Origin: an uncultured Saprospirales bacterium
GTDB lineage: Bacteria; Bacteroidota; Bacteroidia; Chitinophagales; Saprospiraceae
Assembly (NCBI GenBank): GCA_937864265.1
Contig: CALMIR010000012.1
Span: 1 to 64,000, forward strand
DNA length: 64,000 nucleotides
Direction: 5' to 3'
The translations under genes and the position numbers were made by a program. The notes under the pieces are model-generated. The model was given only the letters and a program-made list of their open reading frames with translations, made no database searches and was not told the DNA's origin. Of this stretch, positions 16,054-24,372 are shown piece after piece (the stretch's first letter is position 1; each line of letters opens with the position of its first letter).

Positions 16054-18438
16054 ATGAAAGTCCAATTACATCTCGTAGCCTGCCTGATCGCTTTGATCGC
16101 AACATCTGGCAACCTTTTCGCTCAACAGAACAGCATCGACATTAGCGGTAAATTGGTGGACAGCCAAAGCCGCCAGCCCATTGAATTTGCTACCGTTATG
16201 GTACTCGATCCCAATACCGGGCAAGCCATCACCGGCACCACTTCCGAAATGGATGGCAGCTTTATGGTACAAAGCGAATCCAGCAATTTCTACCTCGAAA
16301 TCAGCTTTATTGGATTCAGCACCCAAACCATTCGCGAAATAAACATCATGGCGGGCAAAGTCGATTTGGGCACCATTGGCCTTTCCCCCGACAGCAAAGT
16401 ATTGGAGGAGGTAGTGGTACAGGCCGAAAAGTCCACCACCGAATTCAAGCTGGACAAACGGGTGTTCAATGTCGGCAAAGACCTGAGCACCACCGGAGCA
16501 AGTGCTTTGGAAGTATTGAACAACGTCCCCTCTGTCAATGTCAATATAGAAGGGCAGGTGAGCTTGCGCGGCAGCACGGGGGTGCAAATTCTCATCAACG
16601 GAAAGCCTTCCGTCATTGCCAGCGAGAGCGGCAACGCCTTGGGCACTATCACAGCGGATATGATCGAAAAAATAGAGGTAATCACCAATCCATCGGCCAA
16701 GCACGATGCCGAAGGCACTTCGGGCATCATCAATATTGTGATCAAAAAGGAAGAAAGGAAGGGGCTTAATGGTTCGGTGTCGGTCAATACAGGTGTTCCC
16801 CACAACCACAGTGTGGGTCTGAGTATGAACCGCCGCACGGAGAAATTCAACCTGTTCACACAGTTGGGTGCCGGATACCGGGAACTGCCCCAAGAATCAC
16901 GAAATACCAATAGCGACCTCCTCAACAATACCACCATCTTCAGCGAGGGCACGGAATACCGCAACGAGGCTTTTTACAATTTGATTTTAGGTACCGATTA
17001 CCACATCAACCCCTACAACATCCTGACCCTCTCCGGGAATGTTGCCTACGAAGTGGAAGACCAGCCCTCTGAGATTTTTTTCAGCATACCCGACGAAACG
17101 GGCGCCATCGTTTCCGAATGGTACCGCACAGAAAACACGGAAGCAACCAACCCCAAGTACCAATACGAATTGCAATACAAGAAGGAGTTTCCTGATAACA
17201 AAGACCATACCCTGCTCTTTAGCGCCGTGGGCAATTTCTTTGGCAAGGATCAGTCCTCTGAATTCAAAAATGTCAACATTCTGGGCGACAACGCGACCAA
17301 TGACCAACAAACCCGCACCAATTTTAAAGAAGAACGGCATACTTTCAATCTGGACTATACGCATCCCTTTTCAGAAAAATGGACGCTGGAAACTGGCGCT
17401 CAATACGTATTGAATAATGTGAGCAACGACTTTGCGGTAAGCGATCTGTTCAATGGCGAATGGATACAAAATGACAACTTGACTAACGTTTTTGAATACG
17501 AACAAAATGTACTGGGTGTTTATACGACAGGCGCATATGAAGATAAAAAATGGGGCATCAAGCTGGGGCTTAGAATGGAGAATACAGACCTAAGCACGCT
17601 GCTCGTCAACACCAATGAGGTCAATGACCAAAATTTCACCAACTTGTTTCCAACGCTGCACACCTCGTACAAACTCACGGAGAAATTTTCCCTCCAGGCA
17701 GGTTATTCCAAGCGCATTTTCCGACCCCGCCTTTGGGATTTGAATCCTTTTTTCAATATCCGCAACAACTTCAGCATACGCACGGGCAACCCGAATTTGC
17801 TACCTGAATTTACAGACTCTTACGAAATGGCGGGTATTTATATTTTTGGGAAAACTTCCCTCAATTTCGGTGTTTATTATCGCTACACCACCGATGTGGT
17901 CGAACGGGTGTCCACCTTCCAGGATAATGTCAGCATCACAACGCCAGTGAACATCGGCACCAACCGCTCGACGGGCATCGAAGTAAATGGCAAATACAAC
18001 GCCAACGACTGGCTGACATTTAACGGCGATTTCAATTACAACTACTTCAATCGGGAAGGCACGCTGGAAGCCACCTCATTCGACTTTAATGCCGACCAAT
18101 GGTCGTCCAAGCTGACTGCCAAAGTAAAATTGCCTTTGGATTTTGACTTTGAAGTGACGGGCCAGTACCAGTCCAAGTTTCAGACGGTACAAAGCGAAGT
18201 CTCTGAGAATTTGTTTGCCGACCTGGGCTTGCGCAAAAAAATCCTCAAAGGCAAAGGCGTTTTCAACTTTAGCGTACGGGACATTTTTGCATCGCGCATT
18301 CAGGAAACGATTACCAATCAACCCGGCTTTTATTTGTACAACTGGGGTCGTCGCGGACGCTTTACCACCCTGGGATTCAGCTATGGTTTTGGCAAAGGCG
18401 AGGCGATGGAGTACTCTGGTCAGCGCAGGCATTTTTAA
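16054..18438 (+). CDS. TonB-dependent receptor-like outer-membrane beta-barrel protein
   Basis: Outer-membrane protein of 794 residues. The signal peptide (about 1-23) is followed by a carboxypeptidase-regulatory-like domain (ISGKLVDSQSRQPIEFATVMV, residues 28-110), then a plug domain (GASALEVLNNVPSVNVNIEG; SLRGSTGVQILINGKP) and a C-terminal barrel ending in Phe. It belongs to the Bacteroidota group with an OMP_b-brl_3-type barrel. The ligand is unknown. A PepSY membrane protein follows in the same direction, an arrangement often linked with iron or siderophore uptake; that reading is inference. The gene is divergent from the LytTR system. Confidence 0.88.
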   Translation: MKVQLHLVACLIALIATSGNLFAQQNSIDISGKLVDSQSRQPIEFATVMVLDPNTGQAITGTTSEMDGSFMVQSESSNFYLEISFIGFSTQTIREINIMAGKVDLGTIGLSPDSKVLEEVVVQAEKSTTEFKLDKRVFNVGKDLSTTGASALEVLNNVPSVNVNIEGQVSLRGSTGVQILINGKPSVIASESGNALGTITADMIEKIEVITNPSAKHDAEGTSGIINIVIKKEERKGLNGSVSVNTGVPHNHSVGLSMNRRTEKFNLFTQLGAGYRELPQESRNTNSDLLNNTTIFSEGTEYRNEAFYNLILGTDYHINPYNILTLSGNVAYEVEDQPSEIFFSIPDETGAIVSEWYRTENTEATNPKYQYELQYKKEFPDNKDHTLLFSAVGNFFGKDQSSEFKNVNILGDNATNDQQTRTNFKEERHTFNLDYTHPFSEKWTLETGAQYVLNNVSNDFAVSDLFNGEWIQNDNLTNVFEYEQNVLGVYTTGAYEDKKWGIKLGLRMENTDLSTLLVNTNEVNDQNFTNLFPTLHTSYKLTEKFSLQAGYSKRIFRPRLWDLNPFFNIRNNFSIRTGNPNLLPEFTDSYEMAGIYIFGKTSLNFGVYYRYTTDVVERVSTFQDNVSITTPVNIGTNRSTGIEVNGKYNANDWLTFNGDFNYNYFNREGTLEATSFDFNADQWSSKLTAKVKLPLDFDFEVTGQYQSKFQTVQSEVSENLFADLGLRKKILKGKGVFNFSVRDIFASRIQETITNQPGFYLYNWGRRGRFTTLGFSYGFGKGEAMEYSGQRRHF

Positions 18439-18495
18439 AAGCACCAACTAATAAAAAAGCTGCGCTTCTTCATCAAACAAAAAACATAAACTAAA

Positions 18496-19005
18496 ATGGC
18501 AACTAACTCCAAATTAAGCATGCGGATCATCCACCGCTATCTGGGCTTTTTCCTGGCCGGCATCATGGCCGTCTATGCCCTGAGTGGGATGGTGTTGATT
18601 TTCCGCGACACCGACTTTTTGAAAAAAGAAGTACTGGTTGAAAAACAAGTAAAACCCCAGGCCAGTCAAGAAGAACTCGGACAATTGCTCGACCTTCGAC
18701 GACTGGAAGTAGAAAAAGAGGAAGGCGGATTTTACTTTTTCAAGGATGGCACCTATAATATCCAAACAGGTGAGGCGCAATATACTTTGAAAGAATTGCC
18801 CTATGTTTTGGATAAAATGACGCATTTGCACAAGGCGAAAACAGCCGACCCACTGTTTTACTTGAATATTTTTTTCGGGCTTTCCCTGCTGTTTTTTGTG
18901 CTTTCCTCTTTTTGGATGTTTATGCCGCAGACTAGCGTTTTCCGAAAGGGGCTTTATTTTACCCTGGCGGGCGTCGTGCTGGCCTTAGCCCTACTTTTTT
19001 TGTAA
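18496..19005 (+). CDS. short PepSY-associated membrane protein
   Basis: A 169-residue protein. The N-terminal IIHRYLGFFLAGIMAVYALSG segment is the typical PepSY-TM start, with His in the first helix. A small soluble loop (residues 40-110) is followed by two more helices (LFYLNIFFGLSLLFFVLSSFWMF and FTLAGVVLALALLFL). Full PepSY-TM proteins are two to three times longer, so this is a reduced version. It lies 57 bp after the TonB receptor stop and is probably co-transcribed. Related proteins accompany ferric-siderophore reduction. Confidence 0.78.
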   Translation: MATNSKLSMRIIHRYLGFFLAGIMAVYALSGMVLIFRDTDFLKKEVLVEKQVKPQASQEELGQLLDLRRLEVEKEEGGFYFFKDGTYNIQTGEAQYTLKELPYVLDKMTHLHKAKTADPLFYLNIFFGLSLLFFVLSSFWMFMPQTSVFRKGLYFTLAGVVLALALLFL

Positions 19006-19060
19006 AAAGATAACGAGCTGGACAACGGCTAACCTTTTCCGCAGCATCAACAATCGATAA

Positions 19061-19182
19061 GTAGTGTGCAAAAAATTACTTCCCAATTTAGCAAAGTCCT
19101 TACCCTAGCGAACACACTTAAAATGAACCGTTTAGCCCGCTAGGGTAAGGACAAAATCGGGAACTTAATTTTTCTGCGTTAC
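19061..19182. repeat. 122-bp palindromic element, copy 1 (MITE-like)
   Basis: The ends are imperfect inverted repeats (GTAGTGTGCAAAAAAT... and complement of ...ATTTTTCTGCGTTAC). A perfect inner pair, GTCCTTACCCTAGCG at 19096-19110 and its complement at 19138-19152, surrounds a 27-bp centre. A second copy of the same length, in the opposite orientation, lies at 50947-51068; by hand alignment about 115 of 122 positions agree. No coding capacity. This copy sits between the PepSY gene and what looks like that operon's terminator. Confidence 0.9.
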
Positions 19183-19213
19183 TAAACTATTTTTTTCATA
19201 CATCACTTTTATA

Positions 19214-19254
19214 CGAGCCAGGGGTAAGAACTTTACTGCCTGGCTTGGTTTTTT
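19214..19254 (+). terminator. intrinsic terminator downstream of the TonB/PepSY operon
   Basis: Stem AGCCAGG (19216-19222) with CCTGGCT (19239-19245), extended by one or two weaker pairs, then GGTTTTTT. The distance from the PepSY stop (about 210 bp) is explained by the palindromic element lying in between. The remainder of 19006-19426 holds no gene. Confidence 0.65.
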
Positions 19255-19426
19255 CACAAGCTGCTAAGCTTTTTAAAGTCCCATTTTCCTTTTCCAAATT
19301 AGTTTCCACAAAATGGCTCGATTGCGCGCTTTTTGTAAATTGCAAAAAACCCCCTTCTATTTTGCCGCTATATTGATTCCTTTCTTTACTTTTAGGCGCC
19401 CCGACAAAAGCACAACAACAAACAAA

Positions 19427-21352
19427 ATGAACCAACAGAAGTCTATACCGCTACCGGGCGATCCTTCCCTTCCCAGTTCTGATGCCATCATTCAGGAACT
19501 GATCCAGGCAGGAGAAGGCCACTTCAAGTACAGCGTAGAAGATTTTTTTAAAAATCCCGAGAAAACAGCTTTCCGGCTTTCGCCCAAAGGCGATTTTGTG
19601 GCTTTCCTGAGTCCCTACGAGCGGCGTAGAAATATTTTTGTACAAAAAATGGGCGAGGAAAACGCCCTGCGCATCACCAGTGAAACCGAAAGGGACATTA
19701 ACGGCTTCTTTTGGGCCAACAACCAACGACTGGTATATGTCAAAGACAGCGGAGGCGACGAAAACTTTCAACTGTTTGCCGTTGACCGTGACGGACTGAA
19801 TGCAAAAGACCTTACCCCATTTGATGGGGTTAAAATTCAACTGATAGACGATCTGGAGGACAATGAGGACGAACTGATCATCGGGATGAATAAAAACAAC
19901 CCGATGTTGTTCGAACCTTACCGCATCAATATCCATACGGCTGAATACCAACTACTGGCACACAACGACAACCTGGAAGCACCCATTACAGCTTGGATGA
20001 CCGATCACGGGGGGCGGCTCTTATTAGCCGTTCAAACAATTGGAGGTGTCAATCACAGCCTACTTTATCGAGAAGATGAAAGCCAGGAATTTAGATCGAT
20101 AATGGTCACCAACTTTAAAGAAAGGGTGGATCCTCTTTTTTTTAGTTTTGACGCCCCCCATCACGTGTTTGCCACCAGCAATATGGGCCGCGACCGGGCA
20201 GAAATCGTATTGTTTGATTTGAAAAAAGGAGCAGAAACTGGCTCTGTAATTTTTGCTCATCCCGAGGTAGATGTGGATAGCCTGATGTACTCCAAAAAGC
20301 GCAAAGTCATCACAGGAGCCGTTTTTACCACATGGAAGCGATACATCCATTTCTTTGACGAAACGCGCAAAAACATCCAATCAAAACTAGAAGCGGCTTT
20401 GCCAGGCTATGAAGTAGTGGTAGTCAACTCCAACCGAGAAGAAGACAAGTTCATGGTGCGAACTTATAGCGACCGTTCGCTGGGGGCCTATTATTTTTAT
20501 GATGTGGCAGAAGACCACCTGCAAAAAATAGCCGAAGTAAGCCCTTGGCTGAATGAAGATGATATGGCTACTATGCAGGCCGTGAGCTACCCTTCGCGCG
20601 ATGGATTGACCATACATGCCTACCTTAGTTTGCCCAAATCAGCGGAAAAAGGAGTGCCTTTACCCGTTGTCATCAATCCTCATGGCGGCCCCTGGGTGCG
20701 CGACAGTTGGGGTTACAATCCCGAAGTGCAATTGCTTACCAATCGCGGGTTTGCCGTATTGCAAATGAACTATCGAGGCAGCACGGGTTATGGCAACTAC
20801 TTCTGGCAAGCGGGCTTCAAACAATGGGGGCGTGCTATGCAGAATGACATTACCGATGGGGTGCATTGGCTCATCGACCAGGGCATTGCCCTCCCAAATG
20901 GCATCGCTATTTACGGTGCCAGCTACGGCGGTTATGCGACCTTGGCAGGTATCACTTTTACGCCCGACCTATATGCCTGCGGGGTGGACTATGTTGGGGT
21001 TTCCAACCTCTTTACTTTTATGAATACCATTCCGCCTTATTGGAAGCCCTATCTGGAAATGCTCTACGAAATGGTCGGCCACCCAGAACAAGATAAAGAC
21101 ATGATGGTGACCGCTTCTCCCGTATTTCATATTGATCGGATAAAAGCGCCCCTCTTTGTAGTGCAAGGTGCCAACGACCCACGAGTGAATATTGATGAGT
21201 CCGACCAAATTGTGCGCTCACTCCGCCATAGGGGGATAGAGGTGCCGTATATGGTTAAATACAATGAGGGGCACGGCTTTGCCAACGAAGAAAACCGCTT
21301 TGAATTTTATCAGGCCATGCTGGGCTTTTTGAAGAAACACCTGGAAGTATAG
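19427..21352 (+). CDS. S9-family serine peptidase (prolyl oligopeptidase / acylaminoacyl peptidase type)
   Basis: A 641-residue enzyme with an N-terminal seven-bladed propeller-like region (repeats such as RRNIFVQKMGEENALRITSE and NFQLFAVDRDG). The C-terminal alpha/beta hydrolase domain has HGGPWVRDSWGYNPE, the nucleophile Ser in YGASYGGYATL, Asp in GANDPRVN and His in NEGHGFAN. No signal peptide is seen from the chosen ATG at 19427. An upstream ATG at 19313 would add a hydrophobic stretch but also an awkward basic leader, so the start is uncertain. The family cleaves short peptides. Confidence 0.9.
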   Translation: MNQQKSIPLPGDPSLPSSDAIIQELIQAGEGHFKYSVEDFFKNPEKTAFRLSPKGDFVAFLSPYERRRNIFVQKMGEENALRITSETERDINGFFWANNQRLVYVKDSGGDENFQLFAVDRDGLNAKDLTPFDGVKIQLIDDLEDNEDELIIGMNKNNPMLFEPYRINIHTAEYQLLAHNDNLEAPITAWMTDHGGRLLLAVQTIGGVNHSLLYREDESQEFRSIMVTNFKERVDPLFFSFDAPHHVFATSNMGRDRAEIVLFDLKKGAETGSVIFAHPEVDVDSLMYSKKRKVITGAVFTTWKRYIHFFDETRKNIQSKLEAALPGYEVVVVNSNREEDKFMVRTYSDRSLGAYYFYDVAEDHLQKIAEVSPWLNEDDMATMQAVSYPSRDGLTIHAYLSLPKSAEKGVPLPVVINPHGGPWVRDSWGYNPEVQLLTNRGFAVLQMNYRGSTGYGNYFWQAGFKQWGRAMQNDITDGVHWLIDQGIALPNGIAIYGASYGGYATLAGITFTPDLYACGVDYVGVSNLFTFMNTIPPYWKPYLEMLYEMVGHPEQDKDMMVTASPVFHIDRIKAPLFVVQGANDPRVNIDESDQIVRSLRHRGIEVPYMVKYNEGHGFANEENRFEFYQAMLGFLKKHLEV

Positions 21353-21422
21353 GGGCAGCGCTATCCAAACTACGCCGTCAGATCGACATGCCCATGTTTC
21401 TTCGATCTCAGCATGGGTCACA

Positions 21423-21451
21423 TTAGCGGGTCGCTTCAAATGCCCCGCTAA
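21423..21451. terminator. weak hairpin between convergent genes
   Basis: TTAGCGGG (21423-21430) pairs with CCCGCTAA (21444-21451) in the 123-bp gap between the S9 peptidase and the YjbH-like gene. A second short stem (CCCATG with CATGGG) lies just upstream. Neither is followed by a good T-run, so termination is only suggested. Confidence 0.35.
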
Positions 21452-21475
21452 ATTTACGGGGGAATAGCGCGGCAT

Positions 21476-22468
21476 TCATTCCCTCAACCAAAGCTTACCA
21501 TTCTTGCAGGAAATTAAGGACAACTCCCCTTGACCATGCAATTCATCCAATTTTTGTTGTGCAGTTGCCAACGGCAGCTCCGCCACTTCCGCAAATTCAC
21601 GCAGGGTCAAAGTCGGGTATATTTCAAAAAGCTGCTTCCAATCGTGATGATAATCCATTGCGGTAATGGCGGGCTTTATTTTCCTGAGTTTTTCCTCAAA
21701 CTGTTCATAAGGCTTAAAGCCGTAAAGCATCTCTGTAGCGCCCGTACTGTCGCTTAGGAAGAGGGTCGGAAAGCCCCGCACCCCCATGCGTCGCGCCAGT
21801 TGTAAATCTTCTTGAAACAATTCCTTGGCTTTGCCCTCAATTGCAATGCGAAGTTGGGCTGTATCTAAGCCTGTTTTTTCCGCAGCTTGTACGACGTACT
21901 CCCAGCGCGTGATATTTTTTTTCTGTAAAAACAATAGCTCCCGGAGTACCCGCAGAAATGCAACCGCCTTGTGTTTGTCCTGCATCTGTGCGGCCTTGAA
22001 CGCAATGGAAGGCGGATAAGAAGAATCCAGCGGGTCTTCCAGCCAAATATCTCCATCGATGGGCATATTGTAATAGAGGCTCACCTCGTCCCAATGGGAT
22101 GCCACATCGGAAGGTTTGCTGATGCCTCCGCTGTTGTAGCTCCAGTCGGGCAGTAAACCTCCCATACGGTACTCTATTTCTACATCACCGCCGTATTCCA
22201 ACTTCAGTTTTCGGAGTTGGGGTTCTATGCCCCAGCAGGACGAGCAAATAGGATCGGTGAAATACACTATTTTGATGGGCTTTTGGCGGGCTGAAACAGC
22301 ATCGGCCTGAGCCAAAGCTGTATTACTTGAGGGCACTTCACAAATGCCGATTTGTGGGTCACACAACAAAGGATTTTTTTTCTCCTGCATAATATGGTCA
22401 TTTTGAGCTTGGCAACTGATCGCGCCAATCGCGATCATCGTCCATAAAATTAGTCTAATGTTTTTCAT
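21476..22468 (-). CDS. DsbA-family lipoprotein of the YjbH/FrnE type
   Basis: A 330-residue protein with lipoprotein signal ending AISC (Cys19). The thioredoxin-like domain starts KIVYFTDPICSSCWGIEPQLRKL, with a CSSC active site, followed by a helical insertion and the cis-Pro region GVRGFPTLFLSDS. A C-terminal extension of about 80 residues contains a small winged-helix-like part (TLRELAEVAELPLATAQQKLDEL in form). YjbH in Firmicutes is a cytosolic ClpXP adaptor for Spx, but the lipobox here points to an envelope thiol oxidoreductase. It is divergent from an HxlR regulator with an 80-bp shared promoter region. Confidence 0.82.
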   Translation of the reverse strand: MKNIRLILWTMIAIGAISCQAQNDHIMQEKKNPLLCDPQIGICEVPSSNTALAQADAVSARQKPIKIVYFTDPICSSCWGIEPQLRKLKLEYGGDVEIEYRMGGLLPDWSYNSGGISKPSDVASHWDEVSLYYNMPIDGDIWLEDPLDSSYPPSIAFKAAQMQDKHKAVAFLRVLRELLFLQKKNITRWEYVVQAAEKTGLDTAQLRIAIEGKAKELFQEDLQLARRMGVRGFPTLFLSDSTGATEMLYGFKPYEQFEEKLRKIKPAITAMDYHHDWKQLFEIYPTLTLREFAEVAELPLATAQQKLDELHGQGELSLISCKNGKLWLRE

Positions 22469-22548
22469 GCTGCCTGATGCTTGAAGAATTTAGTATCTTC
22501 ACACAAAGTTCAGGATTAAAACAATACCACACAATTAGTCAGGTTTTT

Positions 22549-22860
22549 ATGACTACCAACAACGAATCAGAAAATAAGGAAACTTGCCCGGCTCAGGCGC
22601 TTTTGAAATTGCTCTCTGGAAAAATGAAACCTGAGATATTTCTCTTGGCAATGGATCGCCCGGTGCGTTTCAATAGTTTGCTGCGGCAAATAGATGGTGC
22701 CAACAAACAAACACTGTCTTTGGCGTTGAAGGAATTGGAAGACGCCACCCTCTTGAAGAAGGTTGTTGTCAGGCAAAAGCCGCTGCATATAGAATATCAC
22801 CTTACGGAAAGAGGGCAGTCTTTAGTGCCTGTTTTTAGACAATTAGAGCACTTGGTATAG
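22549..22860 (+). CDS. HxlR-family transcriptional regulator
   Basis: A 103-residue winged-helix protein. The HxlR pattern is clear: CPAQALLKLLSGKMKPEIFLLAM, then RFNSLLRQIDGANKQTLSLALKELEDATLLKKVV and a wing EYHLTERGQSLVPVF. The N-terminal Cys-Pro resembles the redox-sensing Cys of YodB/HypR relatives. The ATG at 22549 is preferred to one at 22477 because it matches normal family length and leaves room for a promoter. The divergent thiol oxidoreductase gene is its most likely target, by context. Confidence 0.88.
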   Translation: MTTNNESENKETCPAQALLKLLSGKMKPEIFLLAMDRPVRFNSLLRQIDGANKQTLSLALKELEDATLLKKVVVRQKPLHIEYHLTERGQSLVPVFRQLEHLV

Positions 22861-22886
22861 TCCGATATGGCCGCTTTATACCCATA

Positions 22887-22924
22887 AAAAAAGCCGGAGT
22901 TACAGCTGCAACTCCGGCTTTTAT
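22887..22924. terminator. bidirectional terminator between hxlR-type gene and porV
   Basis: A 13-bp stem (AAAAGCCGGAGTT with its complement) around ACAGCTGC, with A-rich sequence before it and T after it. It can serve both the HxlR gene and porV, which converge here. Confidence 0.85.
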
Positions 22925-23024
22925 GTTGGAAACATGCGTTTATATCTATTTTCCCCTACCTCATCCTGTTTCAGCGAGGGCTTGCGAATCCGTCAAAGAC
23001 GGAGGCTTCGGGGAAAAACTTGAT

Positions 23025-24254
23025 TTATCCTTCCCCTTTCAGTGCTCCAAAATCAAACAACAAAGAGAAACGCAAGGTATTATCCAAGGGGTTGCGTTGG
23101 TTGGTTGTTGGCACTAGATAAGAGAAGTTGATGCCAAACACATTGTATTTGATGCCTAAACCAACGGTGAAAAACTTGCGGCCACCCTTTTGTATGTGTT
23201 CGTTGAAATACCCAGCGCGAACGGCAAATTGCTTGTCATACCAGTATTCTATACCGACAGAATACATCAATTCTTTCATCTCTTCGCTGAAACCATCCGG
23301 GGCATCGCCAAAAGAGGAGAACAACGCAGAAATTGGAGAATCTTCGCGGTAATCCAAAACACCGTTGCCGTCCAAGTCTTCACAATCTTCTCCCTGACAA
23401 GGCGTTGGCGCCATCAACTTGTTGATGTCTGTAGTGATGGTCAGTGAGTTGTATTCATCCAGATTCATTTCGTAGGCAGCACCCAGGGCAAAGTTAGCTG
23501 GAAGGAAATCGCGGAATAGCGAATTGGTATAGGAAATTTTAGAGCCGATATTGGTCAACGCCAAACCTACGGTCAGGTTGTTATCTCCTTTGCGGGTTTC
23601 GATCGGTGTCTGATAGGTAAAAGAAATATCCGCAGCGCCTGCTACGCCAGCCTGAATGGTTTCGCCCCCCTCCACTTCCTGACCAGAAGCGAGGTTGGAG
23701 TAAATGAATTTACCCGTCAAGGCAGCGGAGAATTTTTCAGAAAGTTTTCTGGAATAAGCCAGCGATACTTCAAATTCGTTGGGCTGACCTACATTCAGGT
23801 TTTCACCATTGATGTCGGTAAACTGAATGCTTCCCAGCGAGAAATAGCGCAGGCCAAAACCCAATGCTTGCTGCTCGCCCATTTTAGTATAACCGGTCAA
23901 ATACGCCAGATAAACATCATTCAGCCCCAAAGCGCGCAGCCAGGGGGTATAAGTAACGGCCACACCCATATCCTCTTCAGCCAAAACCAACTTAGAGGCA
24001 TTGAAGTGCATCGCATTGGCATCGGGTGAGATGGCTACACCAGCATCGCCTAATGCCCCCGAACGGGCGTCGCCGACAATACGCAGAAAAGGAACGGCTG
24101 TGACAACCGTATTGGTACAAGGTGTTCCATCTGTATTAACCAATTCTCCAGTGTCCGGATCCCTGAAGCACTGTGCTGCTGCAGTAGAAATAGAAGCAGC
24201 CAAAAGAGCTAAAACCAGGGTAGATTGTAGAAACAAATTCCTCATGAGATTCAA
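23025..24254 (-). CDS. porV: type IX secretion outer-membrane protein PorV (LptO)
   Basis: A 14-strand FadL-like barrel that receives cargo from the T9SS translocon and brings it to the PorU sortase. Length 409. The signal peptide ends TAAAQ; the motif VPFLRIVGDARSGALGDAGVAISPDANAMHFN is the hallmark N-terminal segment of PorV. Later landmarks include TYTPWLRALGLNDVYLAYL, the acidic insertion CQGEDCEDLDGNGVLDY, and the ending FGINFSYLVPTTNQRNPLDNTLRFSLLFDF. It lies downstream of porU in the same direction with a 118-bp gap that carries its own promoter. An alternative start is the ATG at 24245. Confidence 0.95.
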   Translation of the reverse strand: MNLMRNLFLQSTLVLALLAASISTAAAQCFRDPDTGELVNTDGTPCTNTVVTAVPFLRIVGDARSGALGDAGVAISPDANAMHFNASKLVLAEEDMGVAVTYTPWLRALGLNDVYLAYLTGYTKMGEQQALGFGLRYFSLGSIQFTDINGENLNVGQPNEFEVSLAYSRKLSEKFSAALTGKFIYSNLASGQEVEGGETIQAGVAGAADISFTYQTPIETRKGDNNLTVGLALTNIGSKISYTNSLFRDFLPANFALGAAYEMNLDEYNSLTITTDINKLMAPTPCQGEDCEDLDGNGVLDYREDSPISALFSSFGDAPDGFSEEMKELMYSVGIEYWYDKQFAVRAGYFNEHIQKGGRKFFTVGLGIKYNVFGINFSYLVPTTNQRNPLDNTLRFSLLFDFGALKGEG

Positions 24255-24274
24255 ACTATTTTTGAAAAGTCTTG

Positions 24275-24309
24275 CAAAGATAAAATTAGTTCACGTTTAT
24301 GAAAGCAAA
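24275..24309 (-). promoter_or_regulatory. promoter of porV
   Basis: Minus-strand TATCTTTG (24282-24275) is a full -7 match, with TTTG at 24309-24306, a spacing of 23 bp. The predicted start of transcription lies about 14 bp before the ATG. porV can therefore be made independently of porU. Confidence 0.5.
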
Positions 24310-24372
24310 GATTATGCCGCATTCCCGACGACCTTTGTCTTTGTCCTATATGAATACGAAAAAAACGCCCAC

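Noticed and set aside
16066-16964. Two overlapping minus-strand open frames inside the TonB receptor gene
   Set aside because: Both lie in the coding region of the plug domain and have unnatural composition; the plus-strand protein is clear.
22923-23117. Short plus-strand open frame after the HxlR gene
   Set aside because: It overlaps the end of porV and starts inside the terminator region; no supporting feature.
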